DNA of 64,000 nucleotides from Armigeres subalbatus (lineage: Eukaryota; Arthropoda; Insecta; Diptera; Culicidae). The DNA lies in contig NC_085140.1 of assembly GCF_024139115.2 (NCBI RefSeq), positions 22,660,035 to 22,724,034 on the forward strand. Reading direction: 5' to 3'. The position numbers and the translations under genes are program-made. This document shows, one piece after another, positions 44,820 through 55,690 of this stretch. Position 1 is the stretch's first letter; every line of letters begins with the position of its first letter. Below the pieces are notes generated by a model that ran no database searches, was not told the origin of the DNA, and was given only the letters and a program-made list of their open reading frames with translations.

Positions 44820-47607
44820 CAGCGGTTCTCAACCTTTTTCTGGAGAGGTACCCTTCGAGCTTTTACATTCATTGAGGTACCCCCCACCCAAATTTTCGCT
44901 GTTCCGTGAAGCTTCCCAATTCAAATTTGGTTTATCCATACTTTGAGGACTTTTGGAAGCTTCCGAGGATCTTAAAAGGATGCTCCTGATCCTCTTGAAA
45001 ATAGGCTTCGGAGGCTGTTGAAAGGATACTTCCGAGTCTCTTGAAGGGTGGCATCCGAGTCTTTCGAAAGTAGGATTCCAAGGCTCTTAGAAGGAGGCTT
45101 CTTAGCGTTCTACAAGAACTGAGGACAAGGCTTCTGAACCTCTTAAAAGAAGGCTTCTCTTGAATGGAGACTGTTCTTGTCTCTTAAAAGGAGACTTCTG
45201 ACTCTTGATCTAAGACTCTAGAAAGGAGGCTTCCGAGTCTCTTGAAAGGAGAATTCCGAACCACATGAAATGAGGCTTCCGAGCCTCTTGAAATGAGGAT
45301 ATCTTTCCTCTTGAAAGGAGTGTTCCAAGCCTCTTGAAAGGAGGCTTCTAAGCCTCTTGAAGAAGACTTTCAAGCCTGTTGAATGAATTCTTCCAAGCCT
45401 CTTAATAGGAGGCTTCCAAGCTTCTTGAAAAAGATTTCCGAGCCTCTTGAAAAGAGGCTTCTGAAAAGAAGCCTTGAAGGAGACTTGAAAAGAAGCTTCC
45501 GAGCCTCTTGAAAAGATGCAGTTCCTTGGAAGGAGGTTTCCAAGCCTCTTGAAAGCAGCCTTCCAAGTCTCTTGAAAGGAGACTTCCAAGTCTCTTGAAA
45601 GGATACTTCTGAGTCTCTTGAAAGGAGATTTCCGAACCTCATGAAAGGAGGCTTCCAAGCCTCTTGAAAGGAGAGTTCCAAGACTTTTGAAAGGAGGCTT
45701 CGATGCCTCTTGAAGAAGACTTCAAAACCTCTTGAAAGAAGTCTCCCAAGCCTCTTAAAAGGAAACTTCCAAGCTTCTTGAAAAGAGGTTTCCGAGCTTC
45801 TTGAAAAGAGGCTTCCAAGCCTCTTGGAAGGAGGCTTCCGAGCCTTTTGGAACCAGGCTTTAGATTCTCTTGAAAGAAGGCATCCGAACCTTTTGATAGA
45901 GACTTTCGAGCCTCTTGAAAGGAGACTTCCAAGTCTCTTGAAAGGATACATCTAAGTCTCTTGAAAGGAGATTTCCGAACCTCATGAAAGGAGGCTTCAA
46001 AGCCTCTTGAAAGGAGAGTTCCAAGACTTTTGAAAGGAGGCTTCGATGCCTCTTGAAGAAGACTTCAAAACCTCTTGAAAGAAGTCTCCCAAGCCTCTTA
46101 AAAGGAAACTTCCAAGCTTCTTGAAAAGAGGTTTCCGAGCTTCTTGAAAAGAGGCTTCCAAGCCTCTTGGAAGGAGGCTTCCGAGCCACTTGAAAGGAGG
46201 CTTCCGAGCCTCTTGAAAGAAGACTTCCGAGCCTTTTGGAACAAGGCTTTCGATCCTCTTGAAAGAAGGCTTCCGAACCTCTTGATAGAGACTTTTGAGC
46301 CTCTTGGAAGGAGACTTCCAAGCCACTTGAAAGGAGGCTCCCGGATCACTTGAAAGATCCGAGCATCTTGAATAAAGGCATCCAAGGCCGAGGCTCTTGA
46401 CTTGACAGGTGGCTTCGGAGGTTCTCGAATAAAAGCTTACGGGCTGCTTTGAATAAGGCTTCCAAGCCTCTTGCAATCAGTTTGGGTAAACACTCAACAT
46501 CTAAAAACTCATGAACGATTCAAATTAACCATGTGTTGAAACACATCAAGCTCAACATTCATGGCCAAACAGTTGAATCATCGTAGGTTTTCTTCTGATT
46601 TTTTTTGTTAAAAAAGTGAATTGTCGTTTGTTGCATTGAATGTGTGTGTAAACAATAAATTGCCAACAAATTTATTTTAAACGCTTTTTGAAGCGAAATG
46701 TTTTTTTTTTGCAAATTAGTGAAACGATACGTACTTGCTTTAAAAATTCAGTCGTGTTTGTTTGTTCGCGCGAAAGGGCTCGATAATTAAGACCAGTACT
46801 GGAATAAGTCGTGATCGTCATACGACAGAGAGCAAAGCGCCTTTGTCTATTTCAGGCGAATCGTGGGTTCTTTGATCAATTTCGCATGGAAGGCATGAAA
46901 AGATGTTGTGCTCTATTTTAAAATTGATCATATGCCTTTAATTCACCGGGTTGAACGTGGTAAAAAACACAAAAATAAAGCAGATATTGTACACTTTCAT
47001 GCCCTGTCACGGGACAAATATTTTTTGAGATTTTTGTAGCATGCCATTCATCCTTCGCGTTTCTATAGATATTGGAAGGGGCAGATATGTAAACATCGCG
47101 TGACATCTCTCACTGAAAATGAAATTCCAGTACAGATTAAGACTTTTATATGATTTAACCAACACTGCTTGCAACGAAGCTATTTAACTTTTTGGTAAAA
47201 GTCGTCATGCCTCTCAAATTAGAAACCTACAATCAACACCGAAAATAGGCCTCTTAAATTATGTTTGTAGTGGCAGGAATAAGAGAAGATCCCACAGTAC
47301 CGGACACATAAACCACTTGTTTACTTGTATACCATTCATACAAAATATAATCATTGATGATCAGGTATTGGTATTGGGAGGTGTCCGGCGCTGGGGGATC
47401 CCCCTAATAGGTTTTCGTTTACCAATCGCCATGCATATCATGTACAATGCAAAGTGGTATAAAAAATTACATAATTATCAAAACTTGATCAATAAGTGTT
47501 TATTGGAATTGTAATACATCCACCATTACGCATTTTTGTCTGAAGTACCCCCTTTGGCCAGCGAAGGTACCCTCAGGGGTACATGTACCCCAGGTTGGGA
47601 ACCGCTG
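44820..47607. mobile_element. hAT-type element carrying the 23-bp satellite, 2.79 kb
   Basis: The left end CAGCGGTTCTCAACCTTTTT and the reverse complement of the right end CAGCGGTTCCCAACCTGGGG are inverted repeats over the outer 16 bp, with a perfect 8-bp duplication GTCTAGCA (44812-44819, 47608-47615). GGTACCC motifs lie inside both ends. The left 1.6 kb is degenerate satellite. The region 46480-47300 is unlike the 30.9 kb element and may be extra cargo. The right arm (47440-47607) matches it. No transposase frame. Confidence 0.92.
44945..46475. repeat. 23-bp satellite array 3, degenerate, inside the hAT element
   Basis: About 65 units, the most diverged of the three arrays (for example AAGCCTCTTGAAAGGAGACT). 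A block near 45590-45830 is repeated with high identity near 45940-46180, an internal duplication of about 350 bp. Confidence 0.9.
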
Positions 47608-47888
47608 GTCTAGCATGTTATAGTCATAAAAAAAAAAAAAATTCGGAGAAAAAGCTGATTTTTTACATTTTGCGAAATATTGCTATAAAATGTTCTATAA
47701 AATTGTAGCACAGCTTATTCCAAACAACTTACATATACAAAAGACTTTTGTGGCTTTTTGAGACGCATGTTTTTCTATAAGAACATCGTCTGTATCATTT
47801 TCCGTTGTCAAGTTATATCAATTTATTTGAAAAAATATAATGTCATATTTTTTCAAATAAATTTATATATCTTGACAATGGAAAATTG

Positions 47889-48026
47889 TAGACCAACATT
47901 TGAAAATAGCGTAACAGCCAAAATTTATTCCTTCTGATTCTTTGTCCACATATACAGCTATATATGTAGACGAAGAATTCGAACAAATAAATTTTGGCTA
48001 TTACTCCCTTTTCAAATGTTGGTATA
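47889..48026. mobile_element. Palindromic MITE P2
   Basis: Inverted ends TAGACCAACATTTGAAAATA and (reverse complement) TATACCAACATTTGAAAAGG, with a centre near 47958. Relative of P1. It interrupts the repeat sequence, with AATTG on both sides as a possible duplication. Confidence 0.75.
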
Positions 48027-48421
48027 GAATTGATAAAACATGAGATAAAAAAATAGCACATCTTCAATTGTTTGACATAATAAAGAATATGAGTTGCTCT
48101 TTCAAATGCCGTGTAAACATATTTTTTTGGTTTGCCCCAATCGGAGATATCAACTTTTGAATAAAAACGTAGTTTTGATAGAAAAACGATTATAACTGTT
48201 GAACGGCGAAATATATTGAGCATACTTATACATCAAAGATTGCATTTTTTTGTGCTCTAGAAGTCATCCGAAGACGACTTTTCTGAAAAATCGAAAGCAA
48301 AAAAAGTAGATCAAAAATACTGTTTTTTTAGGGCCACCCTAATTTAAGTAGGTAAAATTGAACCGTCTAAGACGAATTAAGTACTGTCCATTTAATTCCA
48401 CCAGTTAATTTTCGTTATCTT

Positions 48422-48467
48422 TGCAGATACGTATTTCGACCACAACTGTGTAGTCGTCCTCAGTGTC
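48422..48467 (-). ncRNA. Hammerhead-like motif, F2 left arm
   Basis: Minus strand: GACA, CTGAGGA (an allowed variable base in the core), extra C, stem II GACTAC/GTGGTC with one G-T pair, GAA, ATACGTAT, C. Stem I pairs over only 2 bp. Confidence 0.4.
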
Positions 48468-48492
48468 TTGTACTTGACTCGACTTAGTACAA

Positions 48493-48538
48493 GACACTGA
48501 AGACGACCACACAGTTGTGGTTGAAATACGTATCTGCA
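48493..48538 (+). ncRNA. Hammerhead-like motif, F2 right arm
   Basis: GACA, CTGAAGA, extra C, stem II GACCAC/GTGGTT closed by a G-T pair, GAA, ATACGTAT, C. The stem II sequence differs from F1/F3 yet pairing is kept. Stem I pairs over only 2 bp. Confidence 0.4.
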
Positions 48539-48660
48539 AAGATAACGAAAATTAACTGGTGGAATTAAATGGACAGTACTTAATTCGTCTTAGACGGTTG
48601 AATACATTCCACTAAAAGAGCTATATATATTTTTCTGAAGTAAAATTGCTCTGAATCAGC

Positions 48661-51018
48661 AAACTTTAGAGCTACAGTGTTTCATGATTTTTAGAACATA
48701 TTATGTCAGTATATCGTTTTTTTTTATTTGATTGGCTTCGATAGGATAAGAATGATTGGCTTAGTATTCTGAACAACTTTGTAGAAAAACATTTTTTTTA
48801 TAAAAAATATAGTTTTGGCGTGAAATGCATCTTTCAGCATAAAACTGCATCCTCGACCGTAGTGCAACGTTACATTGATACGTGATACTAAAACCAGCAT
48901 TAATTTTTTTTCTTGTTCATTACGCACCCTTATGAATTTGGTCTATACACAGTTATCAATTTTATTCACTGCGTTAACAATTTTATTCTATCCGTTTTTT
49001 TAAATGTTACACCAGGTCCAAAACGCCGAAAAATCTGTCTCACGCTGACCGTTTCATTCTTTTGCGCTCATCTCAACATTATTGCTATCGTGACTCGTAC
49101 TAAACTTTTGGCCAATCTCGCAAAACCATGACACCAACATTTGCGACCATTAAACGGCAAAGCAGCACCGAAAAGCTGATATTAGTCACACACACATGAT
49201 TCTAGATGGCACATCATCAGCACCACAAAGCACCTAACAACGACTAGGCCTTCTAGAGAAATGTAGAAAAGTGTTGAATCAATTTGGTGTCGTGCCAAAT
49301 ATTTTTTTCAGCTTCACGTCTGGTCCTGTAGGTTGTAGTAAGCGATGCAATCTCTCCGTCGATATCTTGTGTCTTCTTGTGATCACATCACAGTTCATCC
49401 ATCTTCAATTCGTCCTACTAACCAAACCATCAATTGTCCCTGTGAGGTTCTCAATCGGCTGGTGGCGTTTCGCTGATTGAAATATGAGATACTGAAATGA
49501 ACATTTGAATACACAAATGTCAATTTCGTGTCGCAATTTCCAGTGATTCATTGATTTGATTAGGTCAATTTAAGGAAATCAATTTTCTAATTGATCAAGT
49601 TCAATGCGAAAAACATTTCACATAATGTGATTCGTACGGTGAATAGTTGTAAATAAATAGGATGAAAAACTGCAAAATTCTATTGTACCTCTTCTGTACA
49701 TTGTCTGCTATTTGCACTTTGTCCCGTAAATACTTTTTAATACATTATTAATTCAAGCAGTTGTTTGTTTGTATTTTTTTGAACCTGCCGTTTTTAAAAT
49801 TGTTGATGATAATTTTTCAGAACTATATACTACCCAAAGCAGGTTGAACATCTCTGCTCTATCTATCTATCTGTTCTGAAAAGTAAAAGGTTCGCCAACA
49901 ATTCGAATGCTTTCGGTTTGGAAATTGCCAACCGGATCAGTTCCCACATGTCTTTCGAATTGATGCTGCACCAAACCAGAGCAATTGTGATGACACCGAC
50001 GACCGTCACCCGCAAAATAGGGTCGTTCGGCAGCAAGCGAAAATGTCGAACACAGCTCTCCACCGAACAGTAGGAGTGAGCCTCCGCGATTTGTATTGTA
50101 ACCGTTGTTCGTTTCTTCTTCTATATTGCCAAAGAGATTTATCGGCGGTGGGTGGTAGGGTGGGTGGGGAAAGTGCGCGCGAAAAAAAGTTCCAACAACA
50201 CGTCTGCCGTTTAATGGGTTTCATTTGTTCCGGGGCTTAGCGGCACACTGGCGCGATAGAACAGGAACCAGCAGAGCTGAACAAGGACACCGCCATCACG
50301 GTCAGCGACGCTCATTTGGGCGGCCTGTCGGCGGTGGAACCATGCGGCGTTCTTATGTAATTAATGATTTTTTTTTTCGCTTTCGTGGACATCCACCGTG
50401 TCGGAGAGGCGGGATGGCGATCAACTTTTCGTACGATTTCCCGGACAAGGTTTTTTGGAATCGGTTGTGTTTTCATCGTCTAAACCACAATAACGACAAC
50501 AGGAAAAGAAGACGAGTGTTTGTGGGGGTGTTAGTTTTGGTTACCTACGAATGACGCTCATGCGCGCATCTTGTTGCGTAAACCTTCTGCGCACCATCCA
50601 CATAAATGCAGCAACTACATATAGGGTATGGTGCCATTTTCCTTCTGAATCGGGTTCTTGTGATGGGAACAACTTTCAGTTTTTAGAAATGTTTTCAATT
50701 TGCTTAAATCTCTCAGACCCACGGGATCATATACGACCCCAACAGAAAAATGGATGTATAAAATCGGACAATGGATAAAAGTGAACACTATCTTCAGCAT
50801 AATTGCTTGAAATTTTAAAATCTTTTGTCATAACTCAAAGCTTCAAAACGCATTCAATTATATCCATTACACCTCCTGGGAGGTCAACAGATATCGTAAG
50901 ATAGTTTTGAGATATTCTGTGTCTTCCAATTCCATTTCAAAAAATGATTTTCATCGTTTATTTATATTATATATAGTTTATAAAACAACAAACACTTGTT
51001 ATTCTAGCAGTTTGTATG
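48661..51018. other. Mostly unique sequence, possible host-gene region
   Basis: Less repetitive, and GC-richer at 49860-50560. No intact gene is called. A candidate exon on the minus strand is listed separately. A (TATC)n stretch lies at 49858-49872. Confidence 0.35.
49863..50112 (-). other. Possible coding exon with a hydrophobic segment
   Basis: The minus-strand frame is open for about 80 codons and reads EAHSYCSVESCVRHFRLLPN, then DPILRVTVVGVITIALVWCS and INSKDMWELIRLAISKPKAF. The middle block could be a membrane segment. It has gene-like composition, but no ATG near its start, no clear acceptor or donor, and I do not recognise the family. Treat as a hypothesis. Confidence 0.25.
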
Positions 51019-51020
51019 TA

Positions 51021-51230
51021 GGGGAACTGTCCCGATCTCCATCTCACTAAACATATATTCATCTCATCGCGAAACAAGGAAATACAGCACCAATTTTGTC
51101 GCTTCTTTTTGTCAACCCATGCACACTGCTGGAAAAAATCACAAAAATAAGAAAGAAATCAAATTGCTTCCCATTGCTTTGTTTTTAATGGAATGAATAT
51201 CGGAGCCATGAGATGATTCCCCCGTTCCCC
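51021..51230. mobile_element. TA-flanked 210-bp MITE
   Basis: Ends GGGGAACTGTCCCGATCTCC and (reverse complement) GGGGAACGGGGGAATCATCT, then CTCA/CATGG-type continuation; TA on both sides (51019-51020, 51231-51232). Confidence 0.75.
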
Positions 51231-51277
51231 TACTTAATTCATGCTTGTCACAGGTTCAATATAATCAAGTTTTTTCT

Positions 51278-51562
51278 CTTGTCATAAGACGAGTTAATAC
51301 AATCCCATTGAATTCCACCACTTAATTGTATCTTGACAGATACGTATTTCGACCTCAACAGTAAGGCCGTCTTTAGTGTCTCGTACTTGACTCGACTTCG
51401 ACTAAGTCGAGTCAAGTACGAGACACTGAAGACGGCCTTACTGTTGAGGTCGAAATACGTATCTGTCAAGATACAATTAAGTGGTGGAATTCAATGGGAT
51501 TGTATTAACTCGTCTTATGACAAGTGAAGACATTCCACTAAAAAGCTCAAAATAATTTTCTT
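51278..51562 (+). mobile_element. Palindromic retroelement-like insert F3, most intact copy
   Basis: A 285-bp element with near-perfect inverted arms (about 51283-51398 and 51403-51523, centre about 51401) plus a one-sided tail of about 38 bp at 51525-51562. It is flanked by a perfect 14-bp duplication, ATCAAGTTTTTTCT (51264-51277, 51563-51576). Because the arms mirror each other, nearly the same small peptide frame appears on both strands; these are not genes. The right arm carries an intact hammerhead-like motif. In the left arm the core is mutated (CTAA for CTGA). Confidence 0.88.
51422..51467 (+). ncRNA. Hammerhead-ribozyme-like motif, best copy
   Basis: Stem I is GACA (51422-51425) with TGTC (51464-51467). 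The core is CTGAAGA (51426-51432), followed by one extra C. Stem II is GGCCT (51434-51438) with AGGTC (51447-51451), and GAA is at 51452-51454. Stem III is the self-complementary ATACGTAT (51455-51462), and C at 51463 is the expected cleavage position. The layout is that of a type I hammerhead with one extra core base. Such an extra base after the CUGANGA box is tolerated in at least one natural hammerhead, that of chrysanthemum chlorotic mottle viroid. The palindromic stem III implies activity in dimers. Not tested. Confidence 0.55.
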
Positions 51563-51576
51563 ATCAAGTTTTTTCT

Positions 51577-52080
51577 TCGGGTTATCGTTGAGAATGTTTT
51601 GATTTTAGATTTTCACTAAATCCAACGTGTTCTATGAATCAAAAACGCAAACCACAATTTGGCAACAAGTATTATGCATAAATGTTTTGGTTAATCGTGT
51701 TACTATACTAATGAAAATTGTGAAAAAAATATTAGCTAACATAATGTGATTGTTATCCGTTCATATAATGTGTGAAAATAGGTAAATACATTCAGAAAAC
51801 TCCTTTATTGGGTAGAAGAAAAAATCTTGAACAGCATGCTTAACCCTTATCCTCCCTTGATAACTTTTTAGGCACTAAAAATGACTTCAAAAAATCATAA
51901 CTCCGTTGATTCTTAACCGATTCATCTACCCAACGAACCGGTTAGGTCTCTAGTTTTCAAACCTGGAAAGAGAATTGAAATTGGCCACCTGGTTGCGGAA
52001 TAATTCAGGGGTCGAATGGGGTACCTTTTTTTTTCTCAAATTGAATAACCTTGCTAAAAGCCTTAAAACTATTTTTTTGG
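51577..52080. other. Unassigned spacer
   Basis: No gene is seen. The sequence from 51840 leads into the 151-bp repeat and may be part of the same old repeat. Confidence 0.35.
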
Positions 52081-52084
52081 TGTG

Positions 52085-53835
52085 TCCTACTTCATGAAAT
52101 CACGAGACATGTTCAATAGTGCCTTTTGCAAGGTTTCTTGGTAGGTTTGAACAGGTTCTGCGGCATTCCGGGGACCTGGTTCCCCCCGGGAACTGGCCAC
52201 TTTTTGATAGCATAGCATAGTATATGTGATTGTACAAATCGTGGGTGGCTATACAATGCTCACTTGAGCAATCTACTGTATATTGTCGCAAATTGGTACT
52301 ATACCTTTTCCTATACAGTAGCCGTTGAATACCTGGCCACGTCCTTACAATCACGGAAGGAAGGGAAGGAATGTTAGTTCAACATCTGCTAGTGAAGATG
52401 TAGGGAACCCATACTACCTTCATAGATGTTTCGGGAAGGAAAATTTGTGTTAGTGGGTAAGGTGAATAATAGGGAGCTATATTCGACAATATAGAGCGTT
52501 TGTCAATAACAGTATATGCTGAAAAAATATTAAAAAATATTCATCAATTTACTTACGAACCGTCCAAAGGAGGACAAAGTATCCTGGATTTTACAAATGT
52601 TATACAAAACACGTTCAACCGCACACTTTTTCACTGAAAATTAAAATCAGAACCAAAAACTCGGATTTTACGAATGTTCTAAATCCTACCTGAAACACGT
52701 TCGATCACGCACCAATTGTTTACTCACTCGGCCGCGCGAACTATCTGCTTACTGAGCAGAAACACGACAAAACAGGCACTGACAGCCGCGCAATGCAGAA
52801 CACAATATTTCGGCAAATCGCGCGATCGTTCTGCTGTCCGAAACAAGAGCCAACACGCACTGAACTCGGGAACTGGCCACTTTTTGATATGATCCGAAAC
52901 CCGTCTTGCGACGTCTCAAACTTCATGATTTCGCGAAATGAGCTCAATAGAGTTTAATTTGAGGTACCTAAGTGGTGCTGGTCAGGTTCCGTGGCATTCC
53001 GGGGACCTGGTTCTCCCGGGGAAGTGGCAACATTTCGATATGATCTGAAACCCATCTTGCGACCTCTCAAACTTCATGATTTCGCGAAACGAGCTCAATA
53101 AAGTCTAATTTGAGGTACCGGAGTGGTGCTGGTCAGGTTCCGTGGCATTCCGGAAACCTGGTTCCCTCGGGGAAGTGGCCACTTTTCGATTTGATCCGAA
53201 ACCCATCTTGCGTCGTCTCAAACTTCATGATTTCGCGAAATGAGCTCAATAGAGTCTAATTTGAGGTACCTCAATGGTACTGGTCAGGTTCCTTTGCATC
53301 CAGGGGACCTGGTTCCTTCGGGGAAGTGACCACTTTTCGATTTGATCCCAAACCCGTCTTGTGACGTCTCAAACTTCATGATTCTCCAGGGGAAGTGGCC
53401 ACTTTTCGATATGATCTGAAACCCATCTTGCGACCTCTCAAACTTCATGATTTCGCGAAACGAGCTCAATAAAGTCTAATTTGAGGTACCGGAGTGGTGC
53501 TGGTCAATTTCGCGAAACAAGTTCAATAAAATCTAATTTGAGGTACCGGAGTGGTGCTGGTCAGGTTCCGTGGCATTCCGGAAACCTGGTTCATTCGGGG
53601 AAGTGACCATTTTTCGATTTGATCCGAAACCTATCTTGCGACGTCTCAAACTTCATGATTTCGCGAAACGAACTCAATAGAGTCTAATTTGAGGTACCAG
53701 AATGGTTCTGGTCAGGTTCCTTCGCATCCCGGGGACCTGATTCCCTCGGGGAGGTGACCACTTTTCGATTTGATCCCAAACCCATCTTGCGACGACTTAA
53801 ACTTCATGATTTCGTGAAACGAGCTCAACAGATTC
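52085..53835. repeat. 151-bp tandem repeat, about six units, with an interruption
   Basis: The phrase GGTCAGGTTCCGTGGCATTC recurs at about 52980, 53131, 53282, 53560 and 53711, a 151-bp period. One partial unit is fused near 53385-53510. A first, more diverged unit at 52085-52209 is separated by about 650 bp of other sequence (52210-52866). GGGAACTGGCCACTTTTTGA occurs at both edges of that interruption, so it may be an insertion with a long direct repeat or simply the repeat itself. Confidence 0.85.
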
Positions 53836-54330
53836 TAATTAAATATGGCCTGTATTCCTTGTAATTTGCCTTTTTTCCGCGAATAATCGCCAAGAATCAT
53901 TTTTTCCAACTGGATCACCGCCATGAATCGTGTATTTTACCAATATCTATGATTTTGAATAATATCCAATAGTAAAAGTGTTGAAATAGTACAATTACTG
54001 ATCAAATTTCATTTTTTGGTCTTTCCTTTCAAAATAAGCAAATAAATCATCACAGTAGGCTCTGGAAATTTGATATTTTTAGCAAGGTTCATCGAAATTA
54101 ACTGATAAGCAACTTCTCGGAAGAAATCACACTTTAAAAGCCTGTTTGGCCAATTTGGCGTATGGGACTTTTATGCGATTATCGCTAAAAATGATGAATA
54201 TTGACCAAAATGTCGGCAATGATGTATATTTAAACTTCGCTGAATACACCCATGGTCAATTTAATCTTTCCAATGACTGAGAGGTTTATTCCATGTTCGA
54301 ACCAGGACTGCCCCAGTGTGGGTCATTTGA
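53836..54330. other. Unassigned spacer
   Basis: No gene or clear repeat. Confidence 0.3.
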
Positions 54331-54570
54331 TTGAAAATCATTTGGCGGAAAGCCATTTGGCCGAATTGGCCAAATTGTAGTTGACCGAAATAAACGTCTG
54401 GGCAAAACGGTTATGCGACGGAAACAGTTTAGCCAAAAATTTCATTTGGCCAAAGCGACATTTGACTGAAATGGCTATTTGACCAAATAGGTTATAAGGC
54501 CGAAATAGTTGCTTGACAAAAAGGGCCATTTGGCCGAATATGTCATTTGGTCCAACAGACAAATGTTGAT
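54331..54570. repeat. GGCCGAAA-type minisatellite, second locus
   Basis: Units such as CATTTGGCCGAATTGGCC and TTTGACCGAAATG, same type as at 38 kb. Confidence 0.75.
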
Positions 54571-54586
54571 TACTGGGTAATATGCC

Positions 54587-54734
54587 CAGCAAACACAAGA
54601 TCGTATATAATAGCGAATAAGTGTACAAAGTGGAGGCCATATACGTACACTTTGCATGCAGTCAAATGGAGCAATGCGACTATATCGCCTCCACCTTGTA
54701 TGCCTCGCTATCATATATGACTTTGTGTTGACTG
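54587..54734. mobile_element. 148-bp MITE
   Basis: The ends CAGCAAACACAAGATCGTAT and (reverse complement) CAGTCAACACAAAGTCATAT are inverted and continue through ATAGCGA. Also inverted inside: GTGGAGGCCATAT and ATATCGCCTCCAC. Confidence 0.7.
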
Positions 54735-55494
54735 AGTAGTCAATATGGCGAAGAAGAAGAATATGGTCAAAAACATCTGAGTCTACAGAAGTAGGGCGAA
54801 CTGTTGCTAGTGAATCATGAAGCATTGACAAGTATTTTCCTTTCAGCTTTTTCTGAGTCGTTGTAAGTTAACTCTTGTCTTACAATCTTTACGAATCCTT
54901 GTGCAGTAATCGAACCTACAGAAACACTCTTGCCTCAAGCGGGGACGATTTGGAAAAGTACTGATGAAGTGTGACGATTTTTTTGGGATGTGACGATGTC
55001 GTCGCGGTTTGATTGTCTTGAGGTACGTCATCGGACGCCTGACGTTTGTCCTAATTGATTGTCGCTGTCGTCACTGGTGAAACATCTTTTGCTGGCAAGG
55101 ATAGGGCACTAAATGTCAACGAAGGAAAAATGAGTATGTTTTGACAGATAGGTAGCCAACATGTTTGGGGACGATAATAAAGGGAACCGCAGCGACAATC
55201 GTCCTCTATAGTTTATTACCTCTATTGTCAGGTGTTCGAAATTTTAGTAAACAAATTAATATCTTTCTTACTAGCTGCTGCATTTAAATAATGTGGTTTT
55301 AACCATCGGCAGTTTTAACCAAAACTTTTTCTTTACGTTGCGTTGCGTTGCGTTGCGTTGTAACGGAGTATTTCGTAGATTGCATACTGATAGTTGTCAT
55401 GTATATTCTTTACCTTTCTTACCCCAATTGCTTATGGATTTCCATTTGGGATTCAATGGAAATCCAATTGAAATCCAAAAGGATAAAACATGAA
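54735..55494. other. Unassigned sequence with a GCGTT microsatellite
   Basis: The pentamer TTGCG is repeated five times at 55335-55360. The rest has no gene or clear repeat. Confidence 0.4.
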
Positions 55495-55690
55495 AGCTAT
55501 CATTGCCGGCCACGCCCATCTTCTCCGTTACTAGGAAAGGGAAGGAAATGATGATATGACATCTACTTAACGAGAGGCCAGCGACTCACCGACGCCCTCA
55601 TAGATGTCAAGGAATTGGATGGTGGGTAGGGTATGTGGTTTAGGAGTATCATTATAAGCAAATGATAGAAAATTTGTGGAAATACGTTGG
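55495..55690. repeat. Dispersed repeat with GGCCACGCCCATCTTC
   Basis: Carries GGCCACGCCCATCTTCTCCG, GGAAAGGGAAGGAAATGATG and CGCCCTCATAGATGTC in order. Shorter relatives are at 59506-59600 (cut by a TA element) and, more diverged, at 52335-52470. Class unknown. Confidence 0.55.

Larger units (their letters stand above)
48361..48639 (+). mobile_element. Palindromic retroelement-like insert F2
   Basis: The 279-bp element has two long near-perfect inverted arms (centre about 48483) plus a one-sided right tail (about 48601-48639, with ACATTCCACTAAAA as in F3). It is flanked by the 9-bp duplication GTAAAATTG (48352-48360, 48640-48648) and inserted into the inverted copy of the 43 kb repeat. Both arms carry a hammerhead-like motif, one per strand. 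Confidence 0.8.
47618..48660 (-). repeat. Diverged inverted copy of the 43 kb repeat with two insertions
   Basis: Read on the minus strand, the order matches the 42982-44258 unit: CTACTTAAATTAGGGTGGC, then the GATCTACTTTTTTTGCTTTC, GAGATATTGAGC, CCGATTGGGGCAAACC and ATCTCATGTTTTATCAATT phrases. It is split by P2 (47889-48026) and by F2 (48361-48639). A local palindrome at about 47820-47880 (TTTGAAAAAATAT, inverted) lies beside P2. Confidence 0.7.

Noticed and set aside
50225..50554. A 109-codon Arg-rich + strand frame
   Set aside because: It is Arg/Gly-rich from local GC content with no domain and no ATG context that stands out.
52210..52866. A retroelement inserted in the 151-bp repeat with a 20-bp duplication
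   Set aside because: The direct repeat at the edges is simply part of the tandem unit, so it is not evidence of insertion by itself.
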